The notes beneath the pieces are model-generated. The model searched no databases. It worked only from the letters and a program-made list of their open reading frames with translations, and was not told where the DNA came from. Positions 9,320 to 19,547 of a stretch of 64,000 nucleotides of DNA are shown here, one piece after another. The DNA comes from Cercospora beticola (lineage: Eukaryota; Ascomycota; Dothideomycetes; Mycosphaerellales; Mycosphaerellaceae), in contig NC_088937.1 in assembly GCF_033473495.1 (NCBI RefSeq), positions 2,790,001 to 2,854,000 on the forward strand. Direction: 5' to 3'. Each line of letters opens with the position of its first letter. Position 1 is the first letter of the stretch. Both the position numbers and the translations under genes were made by a program.

Positions 9320-11398
9320 TCATCGAGTTGGATGCACTGGTGCCAATCTCACCCTCACATTCTGCGGAGCTACGCATGTCAGCAAATTTGGCCAAACGGA
9401 GATCACATTCACCTACCATGAGTAAGGATGTCTCTTCCTTTGAAATCCTCCAGTGTCTCTGGAAGAGGCAAAAGCTCAAAGTGCCAGACGATCAAAGTGT
9501 ATATCTGCCGCATTTTGAGATACGCAAGTCGCTTTCCTATTAGTGGCGCATTGTCAGCAAAAATGTGCCGGCAAGAAGAGCAGGGCTCGCTGCGAGTTGG
9601 ATCTTACCATAGCATCCTCGGATGCCTGCGCCAAAGGTCTGTAACGGAGCAGCCCGTCTATCAAATGACTCTTTGCCGTTCTCGTCGGTGATTAGCCAAC
9701 GAGTGGGGAGGAACTCTGCCATGTCCTTGCGTTCGTTCCATCGATCTGCATCGCCTTTGAATTCCCGGCTTGTCGCGGTGCGTTTTTCCTCGTCTACAGG
9801 AAAGGCCGGTGAGAGCATGCTCGGTCCCATGGTCTGCTCAAGAGTTAGGAGTGCCCCCGAGAGAATAACTTACGGCCCACTTACTGGCATAAAAACGTCC
9901 ACGCCCTTGGGAATGATATACCCGAGTAATGGCGCGTCCACAGTCGCCACTCTTATATTGCCGGACACTATGCCACTGTGTCGCATGACTTCGTCTATGA
10001 AAGCCTCTGCTCCCTGTCAGCAATCTGGTTTCCGCTCCTCAAGTCCACCCTTGCACGTACCCAGATACGGACAATCGATTTTCGCGATCTCTTCCGCAGA
10101 GGGTGAACGACCCGCGTCCCAGGCTTGTTGATGCGCATGCTTCAAGCTCTCTCGCAGCTTAGCTTGCACGTCCTGGTGCTTCGTCAGGTATTTCAGGCCC
10201 CAAGTTACCGTCGTGGAGGTGGTTTCAAATCCCGCAGTTAGGAAACCACACAATTCTTCGAACAGCACTTGAGAGTGCCGATCAGGCTTCCGTCCATCTT
10301 TCCTCGCAAGCGATGTCTCTCGCTCGACGATCAAATCCAGTGCGCACTTTATACGCGCCTCTCCTTCCCCGCTCTGGTCATTTTCGTAGAGTTTCCAGGC
10401 CTGCTCGATCCTGGCACGGATCATTTTATCTCTGACTCTGATCGCTTTGCGCATCGAAGGATAAAAGTTTACCGCGAACTCTGGACACGACAGTCAGTAG
10501 AAACTTGCTGGAGTGAGTCGATCTGCTCACAGTGGTGTCTTCTGCCGAGTGGACTGGTCATCGCTATCTCCGAACTTTGGGTTATCAGCTTCACGTGGTG
10601 ATACATTTCTGGCAATTGCGCAGCAGGCATCTTCACAACCTCATCCGAGTCGATTGGCGGTAGATCAATACTTTGTATTTTGGCCAGCTGATCCGCATAT
10701 GTCTTGCTCGTCTCGAGCGAGAATCCAAAGGTCGCCGCCCAAATGGTGTCAACAGTACACATTTGAGGATCTTCGGATGCACTGAATGGACGGCCTTGCG
10801 CCAACCTAGCCTTCTCTTTCCACAGAGCGATCATGTGTAATACGTTTTCGTGGACCATGTGGGCTGCCACATTGTTCAAGAACTCGGGTTTCATGGCATC
10901 GGCCATGAGCTTGCGATTGAAACGCCATTGGTCGTTGGTGGGAAGAACCCCTTGTTCTACGGGCGTGAGGGAGATGAATAATTCTCGAAAGAAGTCCGAC
11001 CTGTCAAACTCGCGCGTTCGTCTGGTCATAATGTCTTGCGCTCTGGTGCCACAATAACCAATTGTCGGTAAATCCTACGCCTTCGGAATAAGGGTCTTGT
11101 CTGCGACTCACTCCCGGCCGTCGACTAGTACAACCCATGGTTTACTAAAAGGTCGCATGAAAACTTGTGCAACAGGAGAGTCCAATTCGACACATCGTTT
11201 ACACAAGAAAGAAATTACCTCGCCGGTCTCTGCGTAATGTGCCAAAGCATCGGTAACATCTCCGAGCAGACGACGCGCTGAGGTCTTGTTGTAGGGAATG
11301 CCAGGTATGGGCTTGGGCAGTAGCTTCTGGTAAAGAAGGTAGCCGAGCAACAGCGTGAACGAAGCTAGGAGTGAAAGGGATTGTAAGGAGAATGCCAT
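9320..11398 (-). CDS. Cytochrome P450 monooxygenase, apparent premature stop at a splice junction
   Basis: This is a microsomal-type P450. Exons are 11398-11112, 11042-10531, 10480-10061, 10006-9885, 9833-9608, 9536-9417 and 9369-9320, with introns of 47-71 nt. The sum is 1737 nt, an intact frame of 579 codons. Landmarks are an N-terminal membrane anchor (LSLLASFTLLLGYLL), then PKPIPGIPYNK, the I-helix AGFETTSTT, the K-helix EVMR, FLPTRW and the heme loop FGAGIRGCYGK, whose Cys binds iron. The oddity is at exon 2/3: the only good donor leaves a T, and the matching acceptor supplies AG, making TAG at codon 267 after GRRHH. The next residues (FAVNFYPSMRKA) look conserved. Using an AG at 10445 would avoid the stop but delete about 12 residues. 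Either the allele is dead or splicing is unusual. Substrate unknown. Confidence 0.85.
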
Positions 11399-12096
11399 GG
11401 CGTGCGGTTGAGTTGTGCGTCAGGCTATGAAGAAACGATTCCCGTCATGGTTGGGTGCTCGTGTACAGTTATATATACGCATTGCATTGCATGGTGAGCA
11501 TATTAGGTTCTAGGGGAAGCTTTGACTGGACTGGCTTCTGTAAATTCCATTTCCAGCTCGCAATCATGGTTGCCATGCGTTGCAACTTTGACCTCTGTGA
11601 AATGTTGAGACAAGTCTAGGGGGCCTTGGACGCACAGCGCTCTAGGTCTTGGCAATTCCGATGCTGCAGTCTATCACAATGCCTCGTATGCGTACAGTAG
11701 AATCCGAGAAGCATTCCGCACAGTCGGTCAGGGACTTTCGGCACCAGAGCTCTGACGATTGATCCCGGACCTGTTGAAGTTTGTTGACGATCATTATACT
11801 CTCTGCTTCACGTACCTCCTACCTACACGAGACATTGAGCCACAATTGACACAACATAGGTGTCACTAATAGCAATGATGGACGACCGTTGACCTGCATC
11901 TCACAATCACTTTGTTTTGCAACATGGTCTGCCAAAATCAACCAATCGCGTCGACTGTCTTGTCACCTCCGCCAAAGGAAGCCCTAGTTCGGACATGGCA
12001 AGCTTCACGGGATTAGTGATATTTACCCGCAACTCGTGCGTAACTCCTCGATTTGAGCTTACAAAGCGTCTGAGGTCGAATGACAAACCTGGCAGC
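11399..12096. other. Intergenic: P450 promoter and 3' end of the next gene
   Basis: This 698-bp stretch contains a TATA-like element for the P450 (11469-11477). Otherwise I see no gene. Open frames at 11907-12363 are antisense to the downstream oxidoreductase. Confidence 0.4.
11469..11477 (-). promoter_or_regulatory. TATA-like box upstream of the P450
   Basis: TATATATAA reads on the minus strand 71-79 bp before the P450 ATG. This is a plausible core promoter position for a regulated fungal gene. Confidence 0.4.
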
Positions 12097-13599
12097 CTAT
12101 GTCCCGTTTGTACCGTTCGTGACGGTATCACGTCTCTGTTGTTGGAATTCTTCCCGGAAGAGCGCTTCCATCTCCCTCCGAATCCCGACTGCTTGGGTCT
12201 TATCGCTGTATTCGACATCGTTCCAGCTCAGACCTTGTCCCTGCTTGACATCGTTTTTGAGAACGATGCCGTGAGCGAGCCCTATAGGCAGTCCTTCGAT
12301 TTTCATCGAAGCTTCGGCAGGGATCAGTCGTCCGTAGACCATAAAGCCTCCCTCGCCATCTAGTTTCTCTCCTGTTTTGAGGTCGCGTTTGGCAGTTGCT
12401 ACTACGTCGCCCGCCCATGTTCGTGTTTGACCTGTTGGCTCTCCTCGACACATGATTGTGGCGACTGAGATGCCCAATTCGAGCCCGATCAGATGGTACG
12501 GTTTGTACTGGACGGCATACTGCGAAGCATCAGCGAACGCAGACAGTCAAAAGATATCGGTGTACATACCTTGCCTGTACTGTCAGTCTGCAGTCCGTAC
12601 TGCTTGAAACATTCTTTTTGATACTCGCCAGGTGCCTCAATGATCACATACACTCCCCAGCGCAGATCGTTGTGGGTTGCACGACCATCTGTCTCTAGAC
12701 AGGAGACCACCTCGACTGTGCCCTTCTTATCAAGCAGGCCACCGTCTTCTTTGGGCCGCAGCACGTGTGGTAGATCGTGAGTACCACAAGGTGGGAATAA
12801 CAAGCCGTTGTCAGGAGGTGTGAGATCACATCCGTTCGCCACAGCAGCCATTTCCAATGCCGACTTGGTGCCGTCGAGGAAGCTATTGAACATTTGAGGG
12901 TTGAAGTCGCCCGATGCCAGTTGCTCTTTGGTAAAGCCATAATGATCCCAGACTGTGTCTGGAGTCGACTGATGATATTGAGGCAGATGTTTTGTACCCT
13001 TCCCTGCGCACACGACATCGAAACCGGCAGTCCGAGCCCAGTCCACCAATTCGGCGATCAAGGCGGGTTGGTCTCCGTACGCCATGCTGTAAATTATGCC
13101 GGCTTCGCGTGCTTTGCGTGCCAGTAAAGGACCAGCGAGTACGTCCGCTTCCACATTGATCATCACAATATGCTTCTTATGCTCACAGCAGAGCAACGCA
13201 TGCCGAATACCAGCAGCTGGGCTACCAGTGACCTCCAGAATGACATCTATACCGGGTGTTGCGATCAAAGCAGCAGAGTCTTGTGTGATGGCGACTTTGT
13301 TTGCCTTGATGCCATCCTCGACTGATAAGGACGCAGTCTCATCGAATCGATCGTTGGGAAAACCAGTCCGTTGCAAAGCGGCAACAGCTCGTTCGACTGA
13401 CAAATCTGCGATGCCGGCTAGTCGCATACCAGGAGTTCGGTGTGATTGAGAAATGCTTTCTTGTGTTTAGCCATTATGTCATTTCGTCATTAAGCTCTAC
13501 TCACAACATGGAGCCAAACTTGCCAGCGCCAATCAGTCCGACCTGGATTGGCTTGCCAGCAGCCTGGCGTTCGGCGAGCTTGGTTGATAAGCTGGTCAT
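12097..13599 (-). CDS. NAD(P)-binding oxidoreductase, homoserine dehydrogenase-like with C-terminal SAF domain
   Basis: Exons are 13599-13505, 13455-12570 and 12519-12097, with introns of 49 and 50 nt, giving 467 aa. Splicing rebuilds GAGKFGSMF-ISQSHRTPGM and TGK-YAVQYKPYHLIGLE. The N-terminal Rossmann fold shows the dinucleotide loop VGLIGAGKFGSM at about 20-31 and VILEVTGSPAAG, in the manner of homoserine dehydrogenase and related NAD(P) enzymes. The C-terminal part (PYHLIGLELGISVATI, VVATAKRDLKTGEKL) matches a SAF domain, an antifreeze/flagellar-assembly fold often binding small ligands. The architecture matches the family described as predicted homoserine dehydrogenase with SAF domain (COG4091), whose substrate in fungi is not established to my knowledge. 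It lies 698 bp upstream of, and in the same orientation as, the P450. The protein ends in NGTNGT. Confidence 0.85.
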
Positions 13600-14483
13600 G
13601 GTGAGAATAGTGAATGATTCTGATCGTACCGCAAAATGTTAAGAATTAAAAATGACATAAAGGAAGCAACAGGTTTACCAAATGAACGGCTAGATGTTGT
13701 CTACCATTGACCCCGCAAGCGAGTTCGGTGCACCGCTGCCGAAGCCTCGTCTCGCTCCTCGTGGAGGGTCCACAGTACTGAGAGCTAGCTAGAGCAGTAC
13801 TGTGTCAGTAAGTAAACATACATACAGTTGTTCGGCATGCGCTGTTTAGGTCTGGATCGAGGTGTACTTGAAGACACTTGAAGCCGCAGGAGACACTGTG
13901 GACGTTGAACCCAACAACACGACCAGCAGATTCGGATGAAAGGGATCGCCTTGAGTATGCTGTGGCCAGTCCGCCAAACATCTTCAAGTGTGGTAGGATT
14001 GTGTTCGCGAAACACAGCAGGACTTCTTTGTCGATATACACAAATGTCGGCGGAGACAGAGTGGTATAGCCTCTGCATGAGATCGAGGACCAGACAAAAG
14101 TGTCCATTGACGCGGCATCTGATACCGACGGCGTTTCTTCTCCTTGCTAAGACGTCGTATCAATGGCTCGAGTACTGGGATCTGGGCAAGGCAGATGCTC
14201 TTGTTACTGGTGCGCCCTGTGGGCGATCATGTAGTCGATAACACAGCAGAATATGTCAGCAGGTGGGGAGACGTGAAGGCAGCTCGCTGCGAATGTCCGA
14301 AAGGAGACTTCTCCGCTTGGCGCGACATTCCCGGCGAGAGGCGAACAACATCCACCCATGGTTTTGATGCCATTCACCATCTTGCCGTCATGCTTTGATC
14401 CGCCCTCTTTCCGCCCCGCCCGAGTCTCAAGCACCGCTCGAGCAATGTTTCTCTTTCCTTGTAGATGATTTTTGGCGCCTTCC
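13600..14483. other. Divergent intergenic region (promoters)
   Basis: These 884 bp lie between the SAF oxidoreductase start (-) and cnxABC (+) and serve as promoter for both. No gene is supported; short frames on both strands are Cys/Arg/Ser-rich. Confidence 0.4.
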
Positions 14484-17400
14484 ATGGCGACAACAACTTG
14501 GCCGCGCGCCCTGCCCAGAGCTGTGCAGAGGGCGCAATGGACTCGACTGAATAGACGGCCCATTGCTACTGCCGCCGTTTCCCGCGAGCTCCCCACCGTC
14601 GACCAGCGAATACCTCCCCTCGCGCCGTCACTGCCCTCCCAGCCCGCGCGAAAGGAAAAGCTCCGCGACGCGAAGCCGTTCTCGGAATTTCTCACGGACA
14701 ACTTCGACCGCCAGCACGACTACTTGCGCATCTCCTTGACCGAGCGTTGTAATCTCCGATGTACATATTGCATGCCCTCCGAGGGCATTCAGCTGTCGCC
14801 CGACCGAGAAATCCTGACTACGCCCGAGATTTACTACTTGAGCGCACTTTTTGTCAACCAAGGTGTTAACAAGATCCGCTTGACGGGAGGCGAACCTACA
14901 GTGCGCAAGGACATTGTACCTCTGATGCAGCAGATTGGCAGTCTACGCCGCAATGGGCTGAAAGAATTGGCTCTGACTACAAATGGTATCTCGCTCCATC
15001 GCAAGCTCGATGACATGGTCGAGGCAGGCCTGACTGGTGTGAACATCAGCTTGGACACTCTGGACCCACTGCAATTTCCATTGCTCACCCGAAGGAACGG
15101 GTTCAACGCCGTCATGAAGAGCATTGATCGCGTGCAAGAGATGAACAAGCTGGGGGCAGGCATCAAGCTCAAGATCAACTGTGTTGCGATGCGAGGAATT
15201 AATGACGATCAGATCCTCAAGTTCGTTGAGATGACGCGGGAGCAGGACCTGGAGGTGCGCTTTATTGAGTACATGCCCTTCGGCGGCAACCGATGGGCGC
15301 AGAAAAAGATGTTGCCATATGCAGAAATGGTGGACTTGATCAAAGTACAATACCCTACACTTTCGCGTCTACAAGATGCAAAGAATGACACGTCAAAAAC
15401 GTGGCAAGTGCCTGGTTTCAAGGGACGCGTGGGCTTCATCACAAGCATGACCCACAACTTTTGCGGCACTTGCAATCGTTTGCGCATCACATCTGATGGT
15501 AATCTGAAGGTGTGTCTGCATGGAAATGCAGAAGTCAGTCTGCGTGATCTCCTGCGGGCAGACAATTCCGGAAACCCAATGGACGAGCAGGCCTTTGAAG
15601 CAATTCGACAGATTGAGCTGGACAGAAGGAATACCGAGCGAGGAAAGTTGCTTCTCGATGGTGAAGAAGGATGGATGACCAAGGAACGTCAGCTCCTTGA
15701 AGTCATTGGCGCAGCAGTCAAGCGGAAAGCTGCCAAGCATGCTGATATGGGTGATCTTGAGAACATGCAGAACCGCCCCATGATTTTGATTGGTGGGTAG
15801 GTTCAACTTCAGTCTTATTCGCATGTTCGATGTCGCTCGCGTCACATTCAGCGGTTTAGCAGGATATGATTGACGATGAGAAGAATCGACGAAGCTTACG
15901 GCCTCATGCGAACACATATCTGTCTTGTCACTACTGTTGTAGGAAAGCACTGTCGCTGACAGCATATAGGTAAGCCAGGAATTTCTACATCCTTTGGCAA
16001 TTCTTCCCAGCACATCCCCATTAGACAGCGAAGGACTTCGCCCTGGTCACGGGTGCCACTGCACATTATTCAGCCCGCTTCGTTTGGGTCACAAGCGCGT
16101 ACCTACTCTTCAAAGAGCGATTCAGACGCTGGAAATAGCACTTCCACTGAAGAGAACAAATCTGAGCCGGCGACCCGCCTAGCCACCGCATTCCGTTTTC
16201 AAAGCCTGAGTGGACTTTTCGAACAGCCAAAGCGCGGTCGCTACAGCAGTCCTCAGGAGCGTCAGACCGAAGGCAGCACAGAATCCCAGACTCCTGATAA
16301 TCGCGAAGAGCCAGAGATCCGTGGCGACGCTGTGACAGGTACCACGGAAAAAGCCCAAGAGAGCAGCACATCACCCGTGGACGAGGTCTCGGCGGATAAT
16401 GAAGGTGTTGGCATTACCGCAACCTCTACATCAACGATCAGTGGCACGCAACGAGAGCACACTGTTGCCGAAATTGGCGATGCATTTCGCCGACGATTTA
16501 TTGCAGCGAGACGACTGCCATCCGGCAGCGCGATCAGATCGACTCAGAGACGGCAAAGAGGGCCAAGGAAGCCCAATAATAGTACTGCAAACTTTGCTGC
16601 CAGTGCCGGAGGGTTGAGACGGACAAACCCGTTCTCCACTCCGCCAAACCCGAGCATTACGAGGAGTCACGAGGCTTCTGAGTTGAAAGACCCCGGTACA
16701 TTGCCTTCGCGTGCTCAGAACCCATGGGGTCTATATACAGAAAACAAGTCATTAACGTCGGCCGATCGAGAACCGGCTACAGACGTTATCGAGCCGAGTG
16801 TCACGAAAGACTCCGACCGCAGGGCCGTTGCAAAGGACAACACTGCAGTTGAGAAAGCTTCGAACAATGAGCCGAGTCAAGCTTCTACTGCGGCGAGCCG
16901 CTCCAAGAAGAGCAAGACAGGCTCCAACAAGAACCTTACCCACCTCACATCAACCGGAGAAGCACATATGGTGGACGTCGGCGGCAAGCAGAGCACTAAA
17001 CGCATTGCAATCGCCACTTCCCGCGTTCGGTTCAGTAATGATGAGCCATTGCGTCTCATTGCAGAGAACAATAACAAGAAGGGCGACGTTCTCAGTGTGG
17101 CTCGCATTGCAGGAATTATGGCTGCGAAGCGTACTTCTGATATCATTCCGTTGTGTCATCCTATTGGAATAACCAAAGTGGAGGTTGAGCTACTGCCCGA
17201 AAGGAGCAGGAAGCTTGTCAAAGGCAGGCTTGGGCGGCGGCTGCCCGGGACTCCCTACGGTTCGGTCATCATTCAAGCACGAGTCGACTGCTATGGAACT
17301 ACTGGTGTTGAGATGGAAGCTCTCACAGCTGCTGCCGCAGCCGCACTCACAGTCTACGATATGTGCAAAGCGGTGGACAAGGAAATGCAAATCTTGGGGA

Positions 17401-17699
17401 CCATTGTAGTGTACAAAAGTGGTGGTAAGAGTGGCCTTTACGTCAATGATATCTGGGCGAAAGCAATGGGCGCCGAATGGTTCATCGAGCGTGGGCTAGA
17501 GATCCCCGTTGCGATAAAAACGATGCTGAATACTCCGAAAACTGAGGGCGAGAGGGAGGAGCAACAAGATGAGCTGGGTGACGGGGGCAATCGGAAATCT
17601 GCGAAAGAAGGCGAAGGTCATGAGTCCGAGCCGCCACTTCACATTAGCGACAGGGGTAGCATGCCGCGCATCAAGAAGTTCTTGTCTATCAAGCGATAG
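14484..17699 (+). CDS. cnxABC: Molybdenum cofactor biosynthesis protein, MoaA-MoaC fusion (cnxABC type)
   Basis: This gene makes cyclic pyranopterin monophosphate from GTP, the first step of molybdenum cofactor synthesis. Exons are 14484-15792 and 15970-17699, giving 1012 aa. The N-terminal 30 residues are Arg/Ala-rich without acids, typical of a mitochondrial presequence. The MoaA radical-SAM half has CNLRCTYC (Cys 89, 93, 96) for the first 4Fe-4S cluster, LTGGEPTVR for SAM, and a C-terminal cluster motif CGTCNRLRITSDGNLKVC. A 300-residue Ser/Thr/Gln-rich linker follows, then the MoaC domain from about residue 769: HMVDVGGK, CHPIGITKVEVE, VEMEALTAAAAAAL, YDMCKAVDK, KSGGKSG. The 177-nt intron is the longest in the window. 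If unspliced, translation stops just after GGT GGG, giving a 438-aa MoaA that ends RPMILIGG. A Gly-Gly C-terminus is the functional end known for stand-alone MoaA/MOCS1A. Confidence 0.95.
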
Positions 17700-17832
17700 G
17701 AGGCATGCATCTATTGGATGCTCTTATCGCCAGAGAGAATCAAAAGACAGCGACATTGTACATTGTTCTACTTATAGCGTACGTGGCAAGAAGTTGCGGT
17801 GGAGTGTAGCTAATGTCTGAGAAACAGCAGAC

Positions 17833-17876
17833 GTGCTGTACAGCCTCATGTCTTGTGCTGTACAGCCTCATGTCTT
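17833..17876. repeat. Exact 22-bp tandem duplication
   Basis: The 22-bp unit at 17833-17854 (starting GTGCTGTACAGCC) is repeated without change at 17855-17876. It sits in the 240-bp gap between the 3' ends of cnxABC and the convergent hypothetical gene, so it probably lies in 3' UTR. It looks like a recent local duplication. Confidence 0.9.
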
Positions 17877-17939
17877 AAGTTGTTGCCTCATTCCGTACAA
17901 GTCCAGTAGACATGCTGGAGGAACGTCGAGAGCACACCT

Positions 17940-19244
17940 TTATGATTCAATTGAGGCGCCTCTTTTCTTTCTGCTCTTGTTCTGCCTTCTGCGTTTGTTC
18001 CGACGTGCAAGTTTCGTCTTGCCATTGGAATCCGTAGCTCGAACGCTTCGGTCTTGATGTCCAATACTCTTCCCTTTGCGTAGCTTGACTTGAGAGTTGA
18101 GCAGCTGCTGCCTGCCTGACAGTTCCATCTTCGGGACAAGTGCCGTGAGCTGCTTTTTGGAAATTCTACCTTTTGCTGTCCTGTCTTGTGTATGCTGTCC
18201 ACGAAACTTCTTTGCGACCGATGAAGTTTTGAGAATGCCTTTGCTCTTGAACGGGCTCAGCGCTTGAACCGGTACTAATTCCTCTCTCAGCTTCGTCTTG
18301 ATTGCGATTTGGCCGAGAGGGTTTTGCGAGATTCTTGGTGGCTTTCGCTGTTTTACCTTCACCTCGATTTTACCGAATGGCTTTTGCGAGATTCGCGATA
18401 GCTCTTGCTGATTCTTTGATTTCTTGATGTGAGGATGGAGAGGAGGCTCAGCCACCAGCATCGATTTGCTCTTCTCCAGCTCGAGCTGCTCTGGTCGTCT
18501 ACACTGCACGTCTTTCCCAATTGATACCAGTCGTCCAACCCCCTTGCGGTTGCCATCAATCTTGGCTTCGAAGTGCTTGTCATCCTCGCTGGTACCAAGC
18601 TCAGAATCCACATCGCCGTCGTACTCGTTGGATCGCAGCCATTGCGTGCCTGCTTCGCGTGCTGTGAGAATTTGATCGCGCTGTTGATCGGGCTCCAGTT
18701 CTGGCGGCATCCTCTCAATCACTGAATCTCCGTCTCCGCCTTCGATTAGATCCTCTCCGATCCACGTTTCGTGACTCTCGTGACCGGCTTGATGATCGCC
18801 GTCTTCCAGCTTGGAGTACTCTTCGATGGCCGCAGCCAGAATGCCGTCAATTTCAATAGCTGGTTGGTCCGCAGGTGCGTCTTCTTCAAGTGACTCTTTC
18901 TGCATGACCTGCTTGCATTCGTCCCATCGCCGTTTCATTTCCTTCACGGAAGGCGCGATTGTTGCTGCAGCTTTAGCGCCATTTTCACATGCCGTTCGCT
19001 TCACTTTGGCCTCAGCTGCACCTGCGTCGTCCAAGTCAGAGCTTTCATCGCCAGAACTGATTACAATGATCTCAACTGCTTGCTCGGTCTGCTTTACTGG
19101 TGACACGAAGCTCTGCGCTTTGTCCGAGTGGCCAGCGACTGTGTTGTCTTCTACTTCACAACTCGATGAGCTGTCAGAGCTGGAATTACTGTCATTGTCT
19201 AGCCACTTCATGAGCCGAGCAGCACTCGACGCTGTACACTCCAT
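17940..19244 (-). CDS. Hypothetical charged protein with a SUMO-interacting-like motif
   Basis: This is a single-exon protein of 434 aa without a recognised domain. The N-terminal half is acidic and Ser-rich (NDSNSSSDSSSSCEVED). It contains the hydrophobic core VEIIVI at 57-62 followed at once by SSGDESSDLDD, the textbook layout of a SUMO-interacting motif. The C-terminal half is strongly basic. Residues 285-301 and 305-321 are two copies of a 17-residue element in a 20-residue period (RISQKPFGKIEVKVKQR and RISQNPLGQIAIKTKLR). The tail is a Lys/Arg run (KLARRNKRRRQNKSRKKRG) that would serve as nuclear localisation signal or RNA/DNA contact. A nuclear, SUMO-linked role is inference from these elements only. 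Its ATG lies 303 bp from the stop of the CSN5 gene, in the same orientation. Confidence 0.7.
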   Translation of the reverse strand: MECTASSAARLMKWLDNDSNSSSDSSSSCEVEDNTVAGHSDKAQSFVSPVKQTEQAVEIIVISSGDESSDLDDAGAAEAKVKRTACENGAKAAATIAPSVKEMKRRWDECKQVMQKESLEEDAPADQPAIEIDGILAAAIEEYSKLEDGDHQAGHESHETWIGEDLIEGGDGDSVIERMPPELEPDQQRDQILTAREAGTQWLRSNEYDGDVDSELGTSEDDKHFEAKIDGNRKGVGRLVSIGKDVQCRRPEQLELEKSKSMLVAEPPLHPHIKKSKNQQELSRISQKPFGKIEVKVKQRKPPRISQNPLGQIAIKTKLREELVPVQALSPFKSKGILKTSSVAKKFRGQHTQDRTAKGRISKKQLTALVPKMELSGRQQLLNSQVKLRKGKSIGHQDRSVRATDSNGKTKLARRNKRRRQNKSRKKRGASIES

Positions 19245-19547
19245 TTTCTGCTATTGTCTGTGGTAAGAACGACATGCTCAACTGAGCTCGAAAGAGTGAT
19301 CGAGTAGGAGATTGCACATGCAAGGTTGTGAAGCTCCCCATGCATGGTGCAGGGTTGTAAAAGAAAAGAGATGTAAAGCATACTGATGTTAAAAGGCGCG
19401 TAGGAATCTGCAGTCTCTTTGTGCATACTGACAGATTCTACTCGCTCAGTGCAGAGTCAACAGACTGCACTACCGTTCGTAAAGTCATGCGCTCAATATC
19501 TGTTGAGCGTAGCGCAACATGCGCATCGGCAAGCTGAGCAGTGCCAT
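19245..19547. other. Short intergenic
   Basis: This 303-bp stretch holds the 3' end of CSN5 and the promoter of the charged hypothetical gene. It is AT-rich. No gene was seen. Confidence 0.4.

Noticed and set aside
8332..13599. Secondary metabolite gene cluster
   Set aside because: No PKS, NRPS, terpene synthase, DMATS or cluster regulator is present; only tailoring-type oxidoreductases.
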